Shown here in pieces: positions 36,021-45,464 of a DNA stretch of 64,000 nucleotides. The notes below the pieces were generated by a model. The model was not told the origin of the DNA. It saw only the letters and a list, made by a program, of their open reading frames with translations, and did no database searches. The position numbers and the translations under genes were made by a program. The DNA is taken from positions 2,852,001 to 2,916,000 of the forward strand of contig JADJPZ010000004.1 in NCBI GenBank assembly GCA_016713025.1, in the 5' to 3' direction. Within the stretch, counting starts at the first letter, position 1. Each line of letters begins with the position of its first letter. The DNA is from Saprospiraceae bacterium. GTDB taxonomy: Bacteria; Bacteroidota; Bacteroidia; Chitinophagales; Saprospiraceae.

Positions 36021-37001
36021 ATGCAGAAATGGTGTAAATATATATTCCCTTTGGGGATTGTTTTTGTGATATTTATGTCACTTCATTATGATGTGTGTGC
36101 GCAATCGAGATCAAATCCGTTTGAAATAAAACCAAGGTTAAAGGAAATACCGATCAGTGATACTCTTATCAGAGATACTCTTTCGAAAGTTCAGGCAAAA
36201 CTTCAATCCGATACATTATCCTTATCAATAGATAGCATTAGCTTAGTAAGTTCTCCACCTTCTGCCAACTCAAAAGCCAACCCATTCGAAGTAGACCATG
36301 TGCCTATCAGAAAGTCCATTGTAGATAAAAAAACTGAAGATATAAAGACGATAACAGAAAGTACAAAAGGTTCAACCAGATTCCTGTTTTTTTTCCTGAT
36401 ACTTGGATGTGCTTTACTTGCCATCGTTTTGGGTACTGGCCGGAAGATTCTAAATTTAATATCAAAATCTCTGATCAATGAAAATATCTTAAAACTGTAT
36501 TATCGTGAAGACCTATTCAGACCATCTACTTTTATCCTGTACCTAATATTTGTGATTAACTTTTCCGCTTTTTTGTACTTAGCAGCTACACAATATGGTG
36601 GACCATCAGGAATTGTTACTTACGGCCTTATTATGGCAGTAGTTTTTGCTGTATACCTGATCAGACACACCACTCTTTTGTTTCTGGGTATAGTCTTTCC
36701 CGTTTCAAAGCCTGCAGGAATATTTAGTTTTACTGTGATGGTATTCAATCACTTTATTGGACTCATCCTAATTCCAATCAATTTATTTTTAGCTTTAGGT
36801 CCTGTCGAATACAAGTACTATGTACTTATTTTTACTATATTTTTATTGGCATTTTTGTATTTACTCAGAACGTTCAGAGGCGTTTTTATTTTATCTGAAT
36901 ATTTTATTGAGAGATTTTTCCAAATAATTATTTACCTTTGCGCTTTCGAAATTGTTCCCATGTTAATTCTGTGGAAAACGATTTCAAATTTTCTGGAATA
37001 A
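36021..37001 (+). CDS. DUF4271 membrane protein
   Basis: A 326-residue protein of the Bacteroidota-specific DUF4271 family. A signal peptide (residues 1-28, ending DVCAQ) precedes a ~90-residue Ser-rich periplasmic stretch with the repeated phrase S-x-x-NPFE (about 31-36 and 87-92), then about seven membrane helices from ~117 to 320, including FRPSTFILYLIFVINF and YVLIFTIFLLAFLYLLRTFRG. The function is unknown. In this phylum the gene commonly precedes hemD, as it does here 63 bp downstream. Confidence 0.8.
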   Translation: MQKWCKYIFPLGIVFVIFMSLHYDVCAQSRSNPFEIKPRLKEIPISDTLIRDTLSKVQAKLQSDTLSLSIDSISLVSSPPSANSKANPFEVDHVPIRKSIVDKKTEDIKTITESTKGSTRFLFFFLILGCALLAIVLGTGRKILNLISKSLINENILKLYYREDLFRPSTFILYLIFVINFSAFLYLAATQYGGPSGIVTYGLIMAVVFAVYLIRHTTLLFLGIVFPVSKPAGIFSFTVMVFNHFIGLILIPINLFLALGPVEYKYYVLIFTIFLLAFLYLLRTFRGVFILSEYFIERFFQIIIYLCAFEIVPMLILWKTISNFLE

Positions 37002-37064
37002 TTTTTGCATTAAGTAAGATAATTCTGGTGTAAAAAATTGTTGAGTAAACTTATTTGGAGTTAA

Positions 37065-37866
37065 ATGGCAAATAAAAGTTCAGCGTCACAAACAGTGGCA
37101 AAATACGTAGAAAAGTACGGTCCTGTAAAATCGCTCCTGATATCCCAACCCAAACCCGAAGACAAGTCTCCTTATTACGACATGGAGCAAAAGTGGAATC
37201 TAAAGATCGACTGGAGGCCCTTTATTCAAGTAGCTCCTGTTACAGAAAAAGAATTTCGAAAAAACAGGATAAATCTTGGTGAGTTTCCATGTATTATTTT
37301 TAACAGCAAGGGTGCTATTGACAATTTTTTCAGACTTGCAGAAGAAACCAGAGCAAGAATAAGTCAGGAAACAAGATATTTTTGTCTTACCGAAGCCATT
37401 GCAAATTACCTTCAGAAATTTATACTTTACAGAAAAAGGAAAGTTTTTTGTTGGTAAGAGGATAGCTGAAGATCTTGCTCATTATTTTAATAAATATAAA
37501 AGTGAAAAATTTCTTCTCCCCTGTTCAAACCTTGGTTCAACAGAGATAGTGAATTATCTTGAAAAACTCGGAATCAACCATACACAAATAGTGATGTACA
37601 AAACAGTCTCTGCAGATCTTTCCGATCTTAGTGATGTATATTACGATGTATTAGCGTTTTTTAGTCCACAAGGTATAGAATCACTGTTCGAGAACTTTCC
37701 CGAATTTCAACAAAACAAAACAAGAATTGCCGTTTTTGGAAATACTACACTTAAGGCCGCTGAAGATAAAGGGCTTTTTGTCAATATAAAAGCACCGTCA
37801 CCTGAAGCACCATCCATGACCAAGGCATTAGAAAATTATATTGTAAAAGCCAATGGGCCGAAATAA
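37065..37866 (+). pseudogene. hemD: Uroporphyrinogen-III synthase, one-base frameshift
   Basis: Two overlapping frames together give a HemD of ~266 residues, which closes the tetrapyrrole ring in haem synthesis. The first has PVKSLLISQPKPEDKSPY and FNSKGAIDNFFRL (Bacteroidota HemD signatures); the second has PCSNLGSTEIVNYLEK, MYKTVSADLSD and the active-site-region FFSPQGIESL, ending IKAPSPEAPSMTKAL. They join in FILYRKRKVF-VGKRIAED if one T is removed from the T6 run at 37444-37449. The span of 802 bp is one base over a multiple of three. As haem is needed for the cytochromes encoded nearby, a base error is at least as likely as real loss. Confidence 0.85.
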
Positions 37867-37911
37867 CCTTCATCTTCTTTTATATTTTTTTTCCTAAACA
37901 TTCATAACTCT

Positions 37912-38550
37912 ATGGATGTCAACTTTATACATAGACTTGAAAAAAGGTTGTATAACGATCTGCCTGGCGAACAATTTCAAAATATCATGGCCCCTGTAGG
38001 TAGTGAAAAATACAGAGTTATTGCCCCGGACCATAAAGTTGCATGCGTTTTGGCTCTTTTATTTCCAAAAGATGACGAATGGCACATTTGCTTTATAGAA
38101 CGGTCAAGCCAGCATCAGGAAGATAAACATGCAGGGCAAATAAGTTTTCCAGGTGGTAAATTTGATCAAAATGACTATTCCTTTGAAGATTGTGCACTCA
38201 GAGAAACTTACGAAGAAATTGGAGTTCCTCCGGACAATATAGGAATCCTCGGCGGATTGACCCCCTTGTATGTTTATGTGAGCAATTTTTTAGTGCACCC
38301 GTTTGTAGGCTTTACATCTGAATATCCTGACTTCAAACCACAGATCTCGGAAGTAAGCAATATTATAGAGTTGCCTTTGTCCCACCTTATGAAAGAAAAG
38401 AATAAGGGGAAAACAGATATCTCAATAAGAAATATCACCTTACCTGATACTCCTTACTATAATATCGGGGGTAAAAAAATGTGGGGAGCAACGGCTATGA
38501 TAGTTAGCGAACTAGAACAAATAATATTGAGTATTACCTTATCAGATTAA
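37912..38550 (+). CDS. NUDIX hydrolase, CoA pyrophosphatase type
   Basis: A 212-residue Nudix protein. The region QISFPGGKFDQNDYSFEDCALRETYEEIGV (written here as one motif in two parts: SFPGGKFDQNDYSF and CALRETYEEIGV, ~75-105) contains the Nudix box with its metal-binding Glu residues and the CoA-binding extension before it (LIERSSQHQEDKH-like). This fits the YeaB/NUDT7-type CoA pyrophosphatases that cleave CoA into 3',5'-ADP and phosphopantetheine. It follows hemD by 45 bp and converges with the LamG gene, overlapping its end by 17 bp. Confidence 0.85.
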   Translation: MDVNFIHRLEKRLYNDLPGEQFQNIMAPVGSEKYRVIAPDHKVACVLALLFPKDDEWHICFIERSSQHQEDKHAGQISFPGGKFDQNDYSFEDCALRETYEEIGVPPDNIGILGGLTPLYVYVSNFLVHPFVGFTSEYPDFKPQISEVSNIIELPLSHLMKEKNKGKTDISIRNITLPDTPYYNIGGKKMWGATAMIVSELEQIILSITLSD

Positions 38551-39748
38551 AGTTATTAATATTGATCTTTTGCACTCCTTTGCAGGTGTATTTGACTTTA
38601 TATAAATACATTCCGTTTGAAAGCAGCTGACCCTTGAATGTTCCGTCCCATTTTTCTTCTGGTTGATTGGTTTCCCAGACTTTTGCTCCCCATCGGTCAA
38701 ATATTTCAAAAGACTCCATTTGATCAATGATAAATATATTGCTGATCCCAAATGTTTCATTCAATCCATCGTTGTTTGGTGTAAATGCTTTTGGGAGAAG
38801 TAATTTATCACAATCCAGTTCATCCTTATCAGCTACAAAAATGGTAACAGAATCTCTACTGATACAGGTACCATTATCTAATGTTACTGTATATGTGGTG
38901 GTTTTTTGAGGAGAAGCTATTGGGTCCAACTCATCCGAAACATCCAAAGAAGATCCCGGACTCCATTGCACCCGACTTGAACATGATTCGCCTACTTCTA
39001 ATTGTATAGTTTGTCCTTTGAATATGGTGCTGTTTGGAGTCACAATCTGATCCGGAAATTTATATATACTCTTTAACTCCAGATCTGAAAGAGCCCTGTT
39101 ATACAGAGTAATTTCATCAATCACACCCTTAAATCTGCGTACACCATTAATTATATTGCAGGGACTGTCTCCGACTGACATCCTGGCATTTCGAGATAAA
39201 ACAATGTTTTCTCTTGCCAAAATATTACTTATGAGTTGATTGTCTAAATATACTAAATAAGTCAAACCAAATTTCACCAAAGTAAACCTATGCCAACATA
39301 TTTCTTTTGAAACAGACTTTTTAACTGAATAGTAATTACTCACATTGCTACCAATTTCAAATAGAATCTCATCAGTAGCATGGATGTACCTTAAAGCCCA
39401 TAATGAATCAAGATTTGTACATCCATTTCTTAAACTAAAAATATCTGATTCGCCAACCTGATCTTCTATATTGAAATAAAAATCAAACGTAAAATCAGTA
39501 TCAAAAAGCTGATTGACTTGTGTACTGAACTTCAGAAAATCATTCACTCCATTTAAAGAAATTGCTTTTTCTCCTAATCCACACAAACAATTTGGGTTGC
39601 CTCCTGGTGTAAGACCAGGAATTCTTGTTGATTCATCTTCATATGAACAATCATCAAACCTAAAACTAAAGTGACTGACTTGCCCCGTACATGTAAGACC
39701 AATAAAACAAAAAAGTAAAAATTTCAAACTTTTAAAGCTCCGTTTCAA
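38534..39748 (-). CDS. Secreted LamG-domain protein with type B T9SS sorting signal
   Basis: About 404 residues. A signal peptide (LKFLLFCFIGLTCTGQ) is followed by a concanavalin-like/LamG domain (~30-230: GLGEKAISLNGVNDFLKF ... FKGVIDEITLYNRALSDLE), a PKD-like segment (~250-320) and a C-terminal gliding-motility domain: LLLPKAFTPNNDGLNETF ... FEIFDRWGAKVWE ... WDGTFKGQ ... MYLYKVKY. That ending directs outer-membrane export by T9SS and surface attachment. There is no ATG near the signal peptide; TTG at 39748 is the best start, while an upstream in-frame GTG-type start would overlap the ybaB gene. The ligand is unknown. Confidence 0.82.
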   Translation of the reverse strand: MKRSFKSLKFLLFCFIGLTCTGQVSHFSFRFDDCSYEDESTRIPGLTPGGNPNCLCGLGEKAISLNGVNDFLKFSTQVNQLFDTDFTFDFYFNIEDQVGESDIFSLRNGCTNLDSLWALRYIHATDEILFEIGSNVSNYYSVKKSVSKEICWHRFTLVKFGLTYLVYLDNQLISNILARENIVLSRNARMSVGDSPCNIINGVRRFKGVIDEITLYNRALSDLELKSIYKFPDQIVTPNSTIFKGQTIQLEVGESCSSRVQWSPGSSLDVSDELDPIASPQKTTTYTVTLDNGTCISRDSVTIFVADKDELDCDKLLLPKAFTPNNDGLNETFGISNIFIIDQMESFEIFDRWGAKVWETNQPEEKWDGTFKGQLLSNGMYLYKVKYTCKGVQKININNFNLIR

Positions 39749-39761
39749 AATGCCACAAAAT

Positions 39762-40064
39762 TTATTTAAACAAATCGCCGAATCCCGGTGGTAACATTTC
39801 ATTCATCATACTTTGAGTTTCATTAGCCTCAGCCTTTTGAGCATCTTCTATAAATCTGTTGATAGATGTCACAAGCAGGTCTTCCAACATCTCTATATCT
39901 TGGGAGTCAATTAATTCATTACTTATCAACACATTAGTCAGTTTTTTTGCTGCATTACCTGTAATAGTAAGTCCTTCCTGCTTGACTTCAATAACAATAG
40001 CTGAAAGCTTCTTTTGAATTTCAGTCTGTTGTTTTTCCAGATTCCCCATTAAATCATCTAACAT
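39762..40064 (-). CDS. YbaB/EbfC nucleoid-associated protein
   Basis: A 100-residue protein with the YbaB/EbfC layout: a helical start (LMGNLEKQQTEIQKKLSAI), a strand pair (VEVKQEGLTITGNAAKKLTNVLI) and a C-terminal helix followed by a Met/Pro-rich tail (MNEMLPPGFGDLF) near the usual G-x-x-P end. The family forms DNA-binding dimers. It is upstream of and close to the LamG gene. No dnaX or recR lies next to it here. Confidence 0.85.
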   Translation of the reverse strand: MLDDLMGNLEKQQTEIQKKLSAIVIEVKQEGLTITGNAAKKLTNVLISNELIDSQDIEMLEDLLVTSINRFIEDAQKAEANETQSMMNEMLPPGFGDLFK

Positions 40065-40589
40065 AAACTATATTATTTTTCACAAATGTATATATAACAA
40101 CACTATAACTAAAATTCATCCATTCCTATTTTGCAAAACTATAATTATCTTTTTCATTATCGATTAATTATTTTTACATAGCCATTTAAAAAATGAAAAT
40201 ACCATTAAGTTTTTATGCAAAATGGAAAGTGAGTAGTATACCTTTAAGCATGTTGATCATTCGTTTGGTCTCGCTTTTTGTCGAAAATCTTGAAAATAGT
40301 TATTCAATAGCTAAAGAACTTAAATAATGGCTGCCACGTGTTGGGTAGTCCATTGAAAGATGTAACACGGCAGAAAACAAAATTATGTATTTGGAGTCAA
40401 ATAAATAAAAAATAAAACTGAACTTGAATATTGTGCTAGAAAATATCCATCATTTGATTTCAAAATTCTTAAAAAGTAAATATCGATCAATACTGATTGC
40501 TGAGACATAAATATTATTTTAAGACTATTTATTACTTAAAACATCAAATCTTTAGCTAAATTTGGCCTTCAAAATCAGATATAATAAAA
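40065..40589. other. 525-bp gap between divergent ybaB and pdhC
   Basis: No gene is seen. It must hold the divergent promoters. A TAAATTTG box at 40557-40564 (26 bp before the pdhC ATG) fits the -7 consensus. At about 40332-40375 CTGCC-ACGTGTT and AACACGGCAG form an imperfect hairpin around a 21-base loop, without a T tail, so its role is unclear. Confidence 0.5.
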
Positions 40590-41870
40590 ATGGCAGAAAT
40601 TATAAGAATGCCCCGCCTAAGTGATACAATGGAAGAGGGCAATATCGTAGCATGGTTAAAAAAAGAAGGTGAAAAGGTAAAAGCCGGAGATGTTCTTGCA
40701 GAAGTGGAGACTGACAAGGCGACAATGGAACTGGAAAGTTTCTTTGATGGAGTTTTATTATATATCGGTGTTCCTTCAGGCCCCGTGGTTGTTGATGGTA
40801 TTATTGCCATCATTGGTAAGGAAGGTGAAGAGTTCAAGCATTTATTGGGGGAACCAAAAGTATCTCAAGATGAAAAAAAACCAGCTGGACCAACAGAAGT
40901 CAAAATTCCACAACAGGCTTCATCTATTGAAACTACAGCTGAAGTGGTGACAATTAATACAAAAATCGAAGAGTCACCTGTAATAATGGAGACTTCAAAT
41001 AGAGTAAAAGCATCACCACTTGCAAAAAATCTTGCAGCAGATGCAGGTTTACCAATAAATCAAATACAGGGAAGCGGAGATCAGGGGCGTATCATCAAAA
41101 AAGATGTAGAAAATTTTCTGGCAAATAAACCGCAGGTCCAGGTAGCACCAGTCGTGCCGTCTCAGCAATATGTCGCACCTGTAAGTACTTTTGTGTACGG
41201 AGATGTTCCCGTGACACAAATGAGAAAAACCATAGCAAGGCGTTTGGGTGAAAGCAAGTTTACAGCACCGCACTTTTATCTTACTATCGAGATAAATATG
41301 GATAATGCCGTTGATTCAAGAACAGCCATTAATGCATCCGCACCTGTCAAAATTTCTTTTAATGATTTTGTAATAAAAGCAAGTGCCACCGCTCTTCGCA
41401 AGCATCCAACCATTAACTCATCTTGGTTTGGAGATAAAATTACTTATCACAAAGACATCAACATTGGTGTTGCAGTAGCTGTAGAAGAAGGTTTACTTGT
41501 CCCTGTAATTAATTACGCAGACCTCAAATCAATGTCACAAATAAATCAGGAGGTAAAGGAACTGGCTGGTAAAGCCAAAACAAAAAAATTAACCCCACTG
41601 GAAATGCAGGGAAATACTTTCACTATTTCTAATTTAGGTATGTTTGACATTGAAGAATTTACTGCGATAATTAATCCACCTGACGCATGCATTCTTGCAG
41701 TGGGTTCCATTATAAAAAAACCAATAGTAAAAAATGATCAGATAGTCATAGGCAATATGATGAGAGTGACTCTGTCGTGTGACCATAGAGTCGTTGATGG
41801 AGCAACTGCAGCACAGTTTCTTCAAACTTTGAAATCTATGTTGGAAAATCCTGTCCTGATGCTTGTTTGA
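40590..41870 (+). CDS. pdhC: Pyruvate dehydrogenase E2, dihydrolipoamide acetyltransferase
   Basis: A 426-residue E2. One lipoyl domain (1-~80; lipoyl-Lys in VETDKATMELES) is joined by a Pro/Thr-rich linker to the peripheral subunit-binding domain (VKASPLAKNLAADAG ... GRIIKKDVENFL, ~131-172) and the catalytic domain (~205-426), ending with SCDHRVVDGATAAQFL, which holds the catalytic His and Asp. It moves acetyl groups from lipoate to CoA in the mitochondrial-type complex; the lipoyl sequence fits pyruvate rather than 2-oxoglutarate dehydrogenase. The E1 and E3 genes are not adjacent. The start is the ATG 26 bp after a TAAATTTG box. Confidence 0.92.
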   Translation: MAEIIRMPRLSDTMEEGNIVAWLKKEGEKVKAGDVLAEVETDKATMELESFFDGVLLYIGVPSGPVVVDGIIAIIGKEGEEFKHLLGEPKVSQDEKKPAGPTEVKIPQQASSIETTAEVVTINTKIEESPVIMETSNRVKASPLAKNLAADAGLPINQIQGSGDQGRIIKKDVENFLANKPQVQVAPVVPSQQYVAPVSTFVYGDVPVTQMRKTIARRLGESKFTAPHFYLTIEINMDNAVDSRTAINASAPVKISFNDFVIKASATALRKHPTINSSWFGDKITYHKDINIGVAVAVEEGLLVPVINYADLKSMSQINQEVKELAGKAKTKKLTPLEMQGNTFTISNLGMFDIEEFTAIINPPDACILAVGSIIKKPIVKNDQIVIGNMMRVTLSCDHRVVDGATAAQFLQTLKSMLENPVLMLV

Positions 41871-41963
41871 TACCAGTTATACAAAATCAGAACATAAACC
41901 CGGTTTTATCGAAAGATGGATCGTGTTTTGACATTTATTCATGTTTTAAAACCTCAGAAATGA

Positions 41964-43895
41964 TTATTGTGCATTGTCCTCAGATGTTCCAATATAAAAC
42001 TTGTCGTTGATCATCCTATGATTAAAAACCTGGATGACCTTGAGCATATTTTCTTCAGAATGAACTATTGCAGCTTTTATCCCTGCTTTATCCATTAAAT
42101 TGTTCTTCTGTAACTGATCATCTTGCCAGTTGTATACACCAACAATGGTTTCTCCATTATATTGAAGGTAATACTTTTGATCCATGAAGTGATAGATACT
42201 ACCATGATATGTGATTGACTTTCCACTACATTTGGTAGAAAAAAGATCTCTACCCAATGAAAAATAGGATGTTTTAGTATTTACATAATTGAGAAGAGTA
42301 GGCATGATATCTATTTGGGCAGCAACACTATCAGACACACCTTTGAACTCACCCTTGGGACTATAAAATATGATTGGTATTCGAAAGTCATCCATTTTAC
42401 TACCTTTTTTTATGTTTGGACCTGTATGGTCACCAGTAATAACAAATATAGTATTTTGATACCAATCTTTTTTGTTTATTGAGTCAAAGAATGTCAGCAA
42501 AGCCGCATCTTCATATTTGAGTAGCGCTTTTACCGGATGTCCTTTTGTAGCAAATTTGTCTTTCTCTTCGGCAGGAAGTTTAAAAGGAGAGTGCGGATTC
42601 ATGGTCAGTACCGCAGCTACGAAGGGTGGAGACATGGTTGATAGTTTACTTGCCATAAAAGGGAAAAATTTATGATCCCAAATACCCCATGAACCATCAA
42701 AATCCTTTGGCTCCGGATAATCTTCTTTTCCATAATACTTATCAAAGCCAGTACTGGAACAGAATGAACTGAAACCCATTGTACCGGTCATACCTCCATG
42801 AAAAAAAGCAGAAGAATATCCATCAATTTTCAGGATCGAAGCCAAACTATTGACTTTATTGGAAGAATATCGTGAAAAAACGTAAGGGTTTTTCATCATA
42901 GATGGCACTGATGCCAGTATTGCAGGCACTCCATTGACTGATTCCTTGGCATTGGCAAAAGCATTGGTAAAGACCATCCCATTTTTCATCAGCGAATCCA
43001 AAAAAGGAGTTTCAACGTCACCACCAAAGTATTTCAAATATGATTTTGATAAACTCTCTACTATGATGATGACTATATTGGGTTTATCTGTCAAGGTATC
43101 CTGACCCGTCGATATATGTACTCCTGATTGACAATCTTCAATATCTTCCACATTATAATACTGTACATCAGTGAGTGATTCTTTGTCTAATGTCTGTAAA
43201 ACAGAGAAAGGTGTATTCATAACTACCGGACTATTTACAGCTCCCGCTACTTCTGATGCTTGTATGACACCTAGAGGTCTAAGCTGAAACCCGCCACGTG
43301 CCCCCAACACAAATATGCAGCTCGCCATCAGTGGAAACATAGCCGATGCATAAGAAAGTTTGATATCTTGTGGTTGATGACTTAGTTTTTGAAATTCCTT
43401 AATACTGACCCTGACAAAAACAAATATCAACAGGCCAAATGCGAGCCAGACAGGTGAATACTCCATCAAAAATGTAGGTAATAGATCGAATAATTCGCTT
43501 CCTTTATCTCCTGTAACAAATAGAAATGCGTCTGATTGCATCCTTTTTTGAGAAAACGGAAAATAAACTATATCAACACTATTGATGAGTATAAAAAATA
43601 TGTTAATTCCTAAAAATAAATACTTGATGATGGAATGAAAAGATTTCAACGCCAATACTTTTAAAGGCAGCATCAGCATTAAGACAAATAAGATATTGAC
43701 AAAGAAAATAGCAGATATGTCAAATCGCAAACCATTGATCATGACTATAAAAAATGTCTTAAAATCATCTATAGCAAGATCCTGTTTGTTGTAGACTATA
43801 AAACCAAGCCTGCAAACTGTATAAATCAGCAGCAATGAAACCATAAGGCGCATCAAAATACCAGCTCTAAATTTGAATTCTTTGAGTTTTTGCAT
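41964..43895 (-). CDS. LTA synthase family membrane sulfatase-fold protein
   Basis: A 643-residue protein with about five membrane helices in the first ~190 residues and an extracytoplasmic sulfatase/alkaline-phosphatase-type domain from ~270. PNIVIIIVESLSKSYLKYFG holds the metal-binding Glu; NAFANAKESVNGVPAILAS carries the presumed nucleophile; HGGMTGTMGFSSF, TMNPHSPF and FVITGDHTGP give the remaining metal ligands. The family transfers phosphoglycerol or phosphoethanolamine to envelope glycans or lipids. Bacteroidota have no lipoteichoic acid, so the acceptor is unknown. It stands alone, with a 163-bp transposon-like element upstream. Confidence 0.85.
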   Translation of the reverse strand: MQKLKEFKFRAGILMRLMVSLLLIYTVCRLGFIVYNKQDLAIDDFKTFFIVMINGLRFDISAIFFVNILFVLMLMLPLKVLALKSFHSIIKYLFLGINIFFILINSVDIVYFPFSQKRMQSDAFLFVTGDKGSELFDLLPTFLMEYSPVWLAFGLLIFVFVRVSIKEFQKLSHQPQDIKLSYASAMFPLMASCIFVLGARGGFQLRPLGVIQASEVAGAVNSPVVMNTPFSVLQTLDKESLTDVQYYNVEDIEDCQSGVHISTGQDTLTDKPNIVIIIVESLSKSYLKYFGGDVETPFLDSLMKNGMVFTNAFANAKESVNGVPAILASVPSMMKNPYVFSRYSSNKVNSLASILKIDGYSSAFFHGGMTGTMGFSSFCSSTGFDKYYGKEDYPEPKDFDGSWGIWDHKFFPFMASKLSTMSPPFVAAVLTMNPHSPFKLPAEEKDKFATKGHPVKALLKYEDAALLTFFDSINKKDWYQNTIFVITGDHTGPNIKKGSKMDDFRIPIIFYSPKGEFKGVSDSVAAQIDIMPTLLNYVNTKTSYFSLGRDLFSTKCSGKSITYHGSIYHFMDQKYYLQYNGETIVGVYNWQDDQLQKNNLMDKAGIKAAIVHSEENMLKVIQVFNHRMINDKFYIGTSEDNAQ

Positions 43896-44311
43896 GGTTT
43901 AGGAACCAATTTTCGTTTTTAGCTTAGTGTACATACTAATGAACAAAGGTAAATTTTTTAGTCATAAAAATCTCAAAAAGCGTCAAGTTACACCATGATT
44001 TAAATGTAAATTTTATCGTAACTACTTAGGTATATGCTTTCAAATCACAAAAATCAGTTAATTTTTCGTCAGATGAAGCTACTTTTTGAGTTAATAGCAG
44101 CGCTATTGACGAAAAAAGAGCTGAAATATCACGGAAAATTAGCATTTTTTGATTGAAATTGATCGTTCCTAAATAGTTACATTTTATCTAATAAAGATGC
44201 ATATTCAAGCCTGCTCGTTAAGATTGGAAGACAGGTATAGATACTATATCCTTCACCTCCAAAACTTTTACACTTATTTTTTGTACATAATGGAGTTAAA
44301 AATTTATACGT
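43896..44311. other. 416-bp gap containing a small transposable element
   Basis: No gene is seen. The central 163 bp are the MITE at 44018-44180, so the original gap was about 245 bp. The rest should carry the divergent promoters of the sulfatase-fold gene and the DUF3817 gene. Confidence 0.7.
44010..44188. mobile_element. 163-bp MITE with IS66-type ends and 8-bp target duplication
   Basis: The element proper is 44018-44180. It starts GTAACTACTTAGGTA and ends TTCCTAAATAGTTAC; the outer GTAACT and inner AGG match on both ends and match the IS66 element at 2577-4076 (GTAACTACTCAGGTA). ATTTTATC stands on both sides (44010-44017 and 44181-44188), a perfect 8-bp duplication. There is no coding capacity. 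It is a non-autonomous relative that an IS66 transposase could have moved. Confidence 0.9.
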
Positions 44312-44608
44312 ATGTCTTTGGGATTGTTATCCTCATCATTGGGCAGGTTTCGTTTGGTGGCTTTTGCAGAAGGATGTTCTTACCTGTTACTCGGCATCAC
44401 GATGGTGCTCAAATATCAATACGGAATGCCGAAACCCAACTATATAGTAGGTATGGCACACGGCATACTTTTTATATTGTACGTTTTCCTGTTATTACAG
44501 GTCGGATGGCGTTACAAATGGAGTCGATGGAAGATGGCGGCAGCTTTTGTAGCCTCTCTCCTACCCTTCGGCACTTTTTATGCCGATGTCAAGTGGTTTA
44601 GAGAGTAG
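44312..44608 (+). CDS. DUF3817 small membrane protein
   Basis: A 98-residue protein of the DUF3817 (YdzA-like) family: GRFRLVAFAEGCSYLLLGITMVLKY (helix 1), NYIVGMAHGILFILYVFLLLQVGW (helix 2 with the conserved G-x-x-H-G) and AAFVASLLPFGTFYADVKWF (helix 3). About three membrane helices; the function is unknown, though some relatives are fused to export or decarboxylase proteins. The ATG at 44312 gives the normal family length. Confidence 0.8.
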   Translation: MSLGLLSSSLGRFRLVAFAEGCSYLLLGITMVLKYQYGMPKPNYIVGMAHGILFILYVFLLLQVGWRYKWSRWKMAAAFVASLLPFGTFYADVKWFRE

Positions 44609-44693
44609 ATTTTAAAATCACTGGAATTTCCTATGCAAAAATTATCACTTATCATCATTTATCATCTGAAATAAATGGATTTGTAATAGATCC

Positions 44694-45464
44694 TCACTTC
44701 ACCCACACTTCATCCACAAAAAACCAGGCAGGTAACCCACGTCCATCATGCCAGTCAGGGATGGATGATACCGGCTCGATGACCAATTTTAGATGCTTAT
44801 ACTTTGTTTTTGGGACTGTTAAAGATGTTATTGCATGATTTGAAGCTTGCTTTTGAGTACTATCACCAAAGTTTTTTTGGTGGAGCAACTTATTATTTTC
44901 ATCAAAGACTGAAATCTTGGATGGACCAAATATCCATGCGCCCTGATTGGCGAGATACGAGACGTGAATGCTGGAAATCGTGTAATTGGCGTCTGCCTCA
45001 ACTTTAATTTCTATCGGTCCTTTGTCGTACCCTAAATAGTTTTTTGCATAAGACATATCTCCAAACTGACCATCAAATAATGTTTTGGAACCTTCGGCAG
45101 CATACTTAGGATTGTGCTCAGAAACAATATAATTCCTTACCTTCTTCCCACTAGATACAAAAGTTGCTGTGACCGTTTCTGATGGAGTAAAATCTTTATG
45201 AAAAACTTTGGCTTTAATTATCATAGGTTTACTCACTTTGATAGGTATTTTATACCCTTTACTTTTTTTGGTAGGTTCGGTCCCATCTTGAGTAAATCTA
45301 ATTTCAGTGCCATCCATTCTGAAATCCAATATCAGTTTTCGTGGGTTATCCTTGCTAACCATGGCCATTTGAATATTAGCTTTAGGTTGACTAAGTTGTA
45401 GTGGTTGAGCAAAACTAAAATGGTAAAGCCCACAAAACAGTATCCATACCAGCCTTCTAAACAT
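44694..45464 (-). CDS. Chitobiase-C-like/discoidin-like secreted protein
   Basis: About 256 residues from the internal ATG at 45464, which begins a signal peptide (MFRRLVWILFCGLYHFSFAQ) and overlaps the propeller gene stop by 8 bp. Residues ~25-110 form a chitobiase/beta-hexosaminidase C-terminal-type domain (MDGTEIRFTQDGTEPTKKS); the rest is a discoidin-like module ending SSIPDWHDGRGLPAWFFVDEVWV. The same two modules and nearly the same ending (PRIPDWHPGKGERGWLFIDEI) close the large protein at 47747-49885, so this is a detached paralogue. It probably binds carbohydrate outside the cytoplasm. Confidence 0.78.
   Translation of the reverse strand: MFRRLVWILFCGLYHFSFAQPLQLSQPKANIQMAMVSKDNPRKLILDFRMDGTEIRFTQDGTEPTKKSKGYKIPIKVSKPMIIKAKVFHKDFTPSETVTATFVSSGKKVRNYIVSEHNPKYAAEGSKTLFDGQFGDMSYAKNYLGYDKGPIEIKVEADANYTISSIHVSYLANQGAWIFGPSKISVFDENNKLLHQKNFGDSTQKQASNHAITSLTVPKTKYKHLKLVIEPVSSIPDWHDGRGLPAWFFVDEVWVK

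Noticed and set aside
44197..44601. 134-codon plus-strand frame overlapping the DUF3817 gene
   Set aside because: The DUF3817 family pattern is in the other frame (44312-44608), which is intact.
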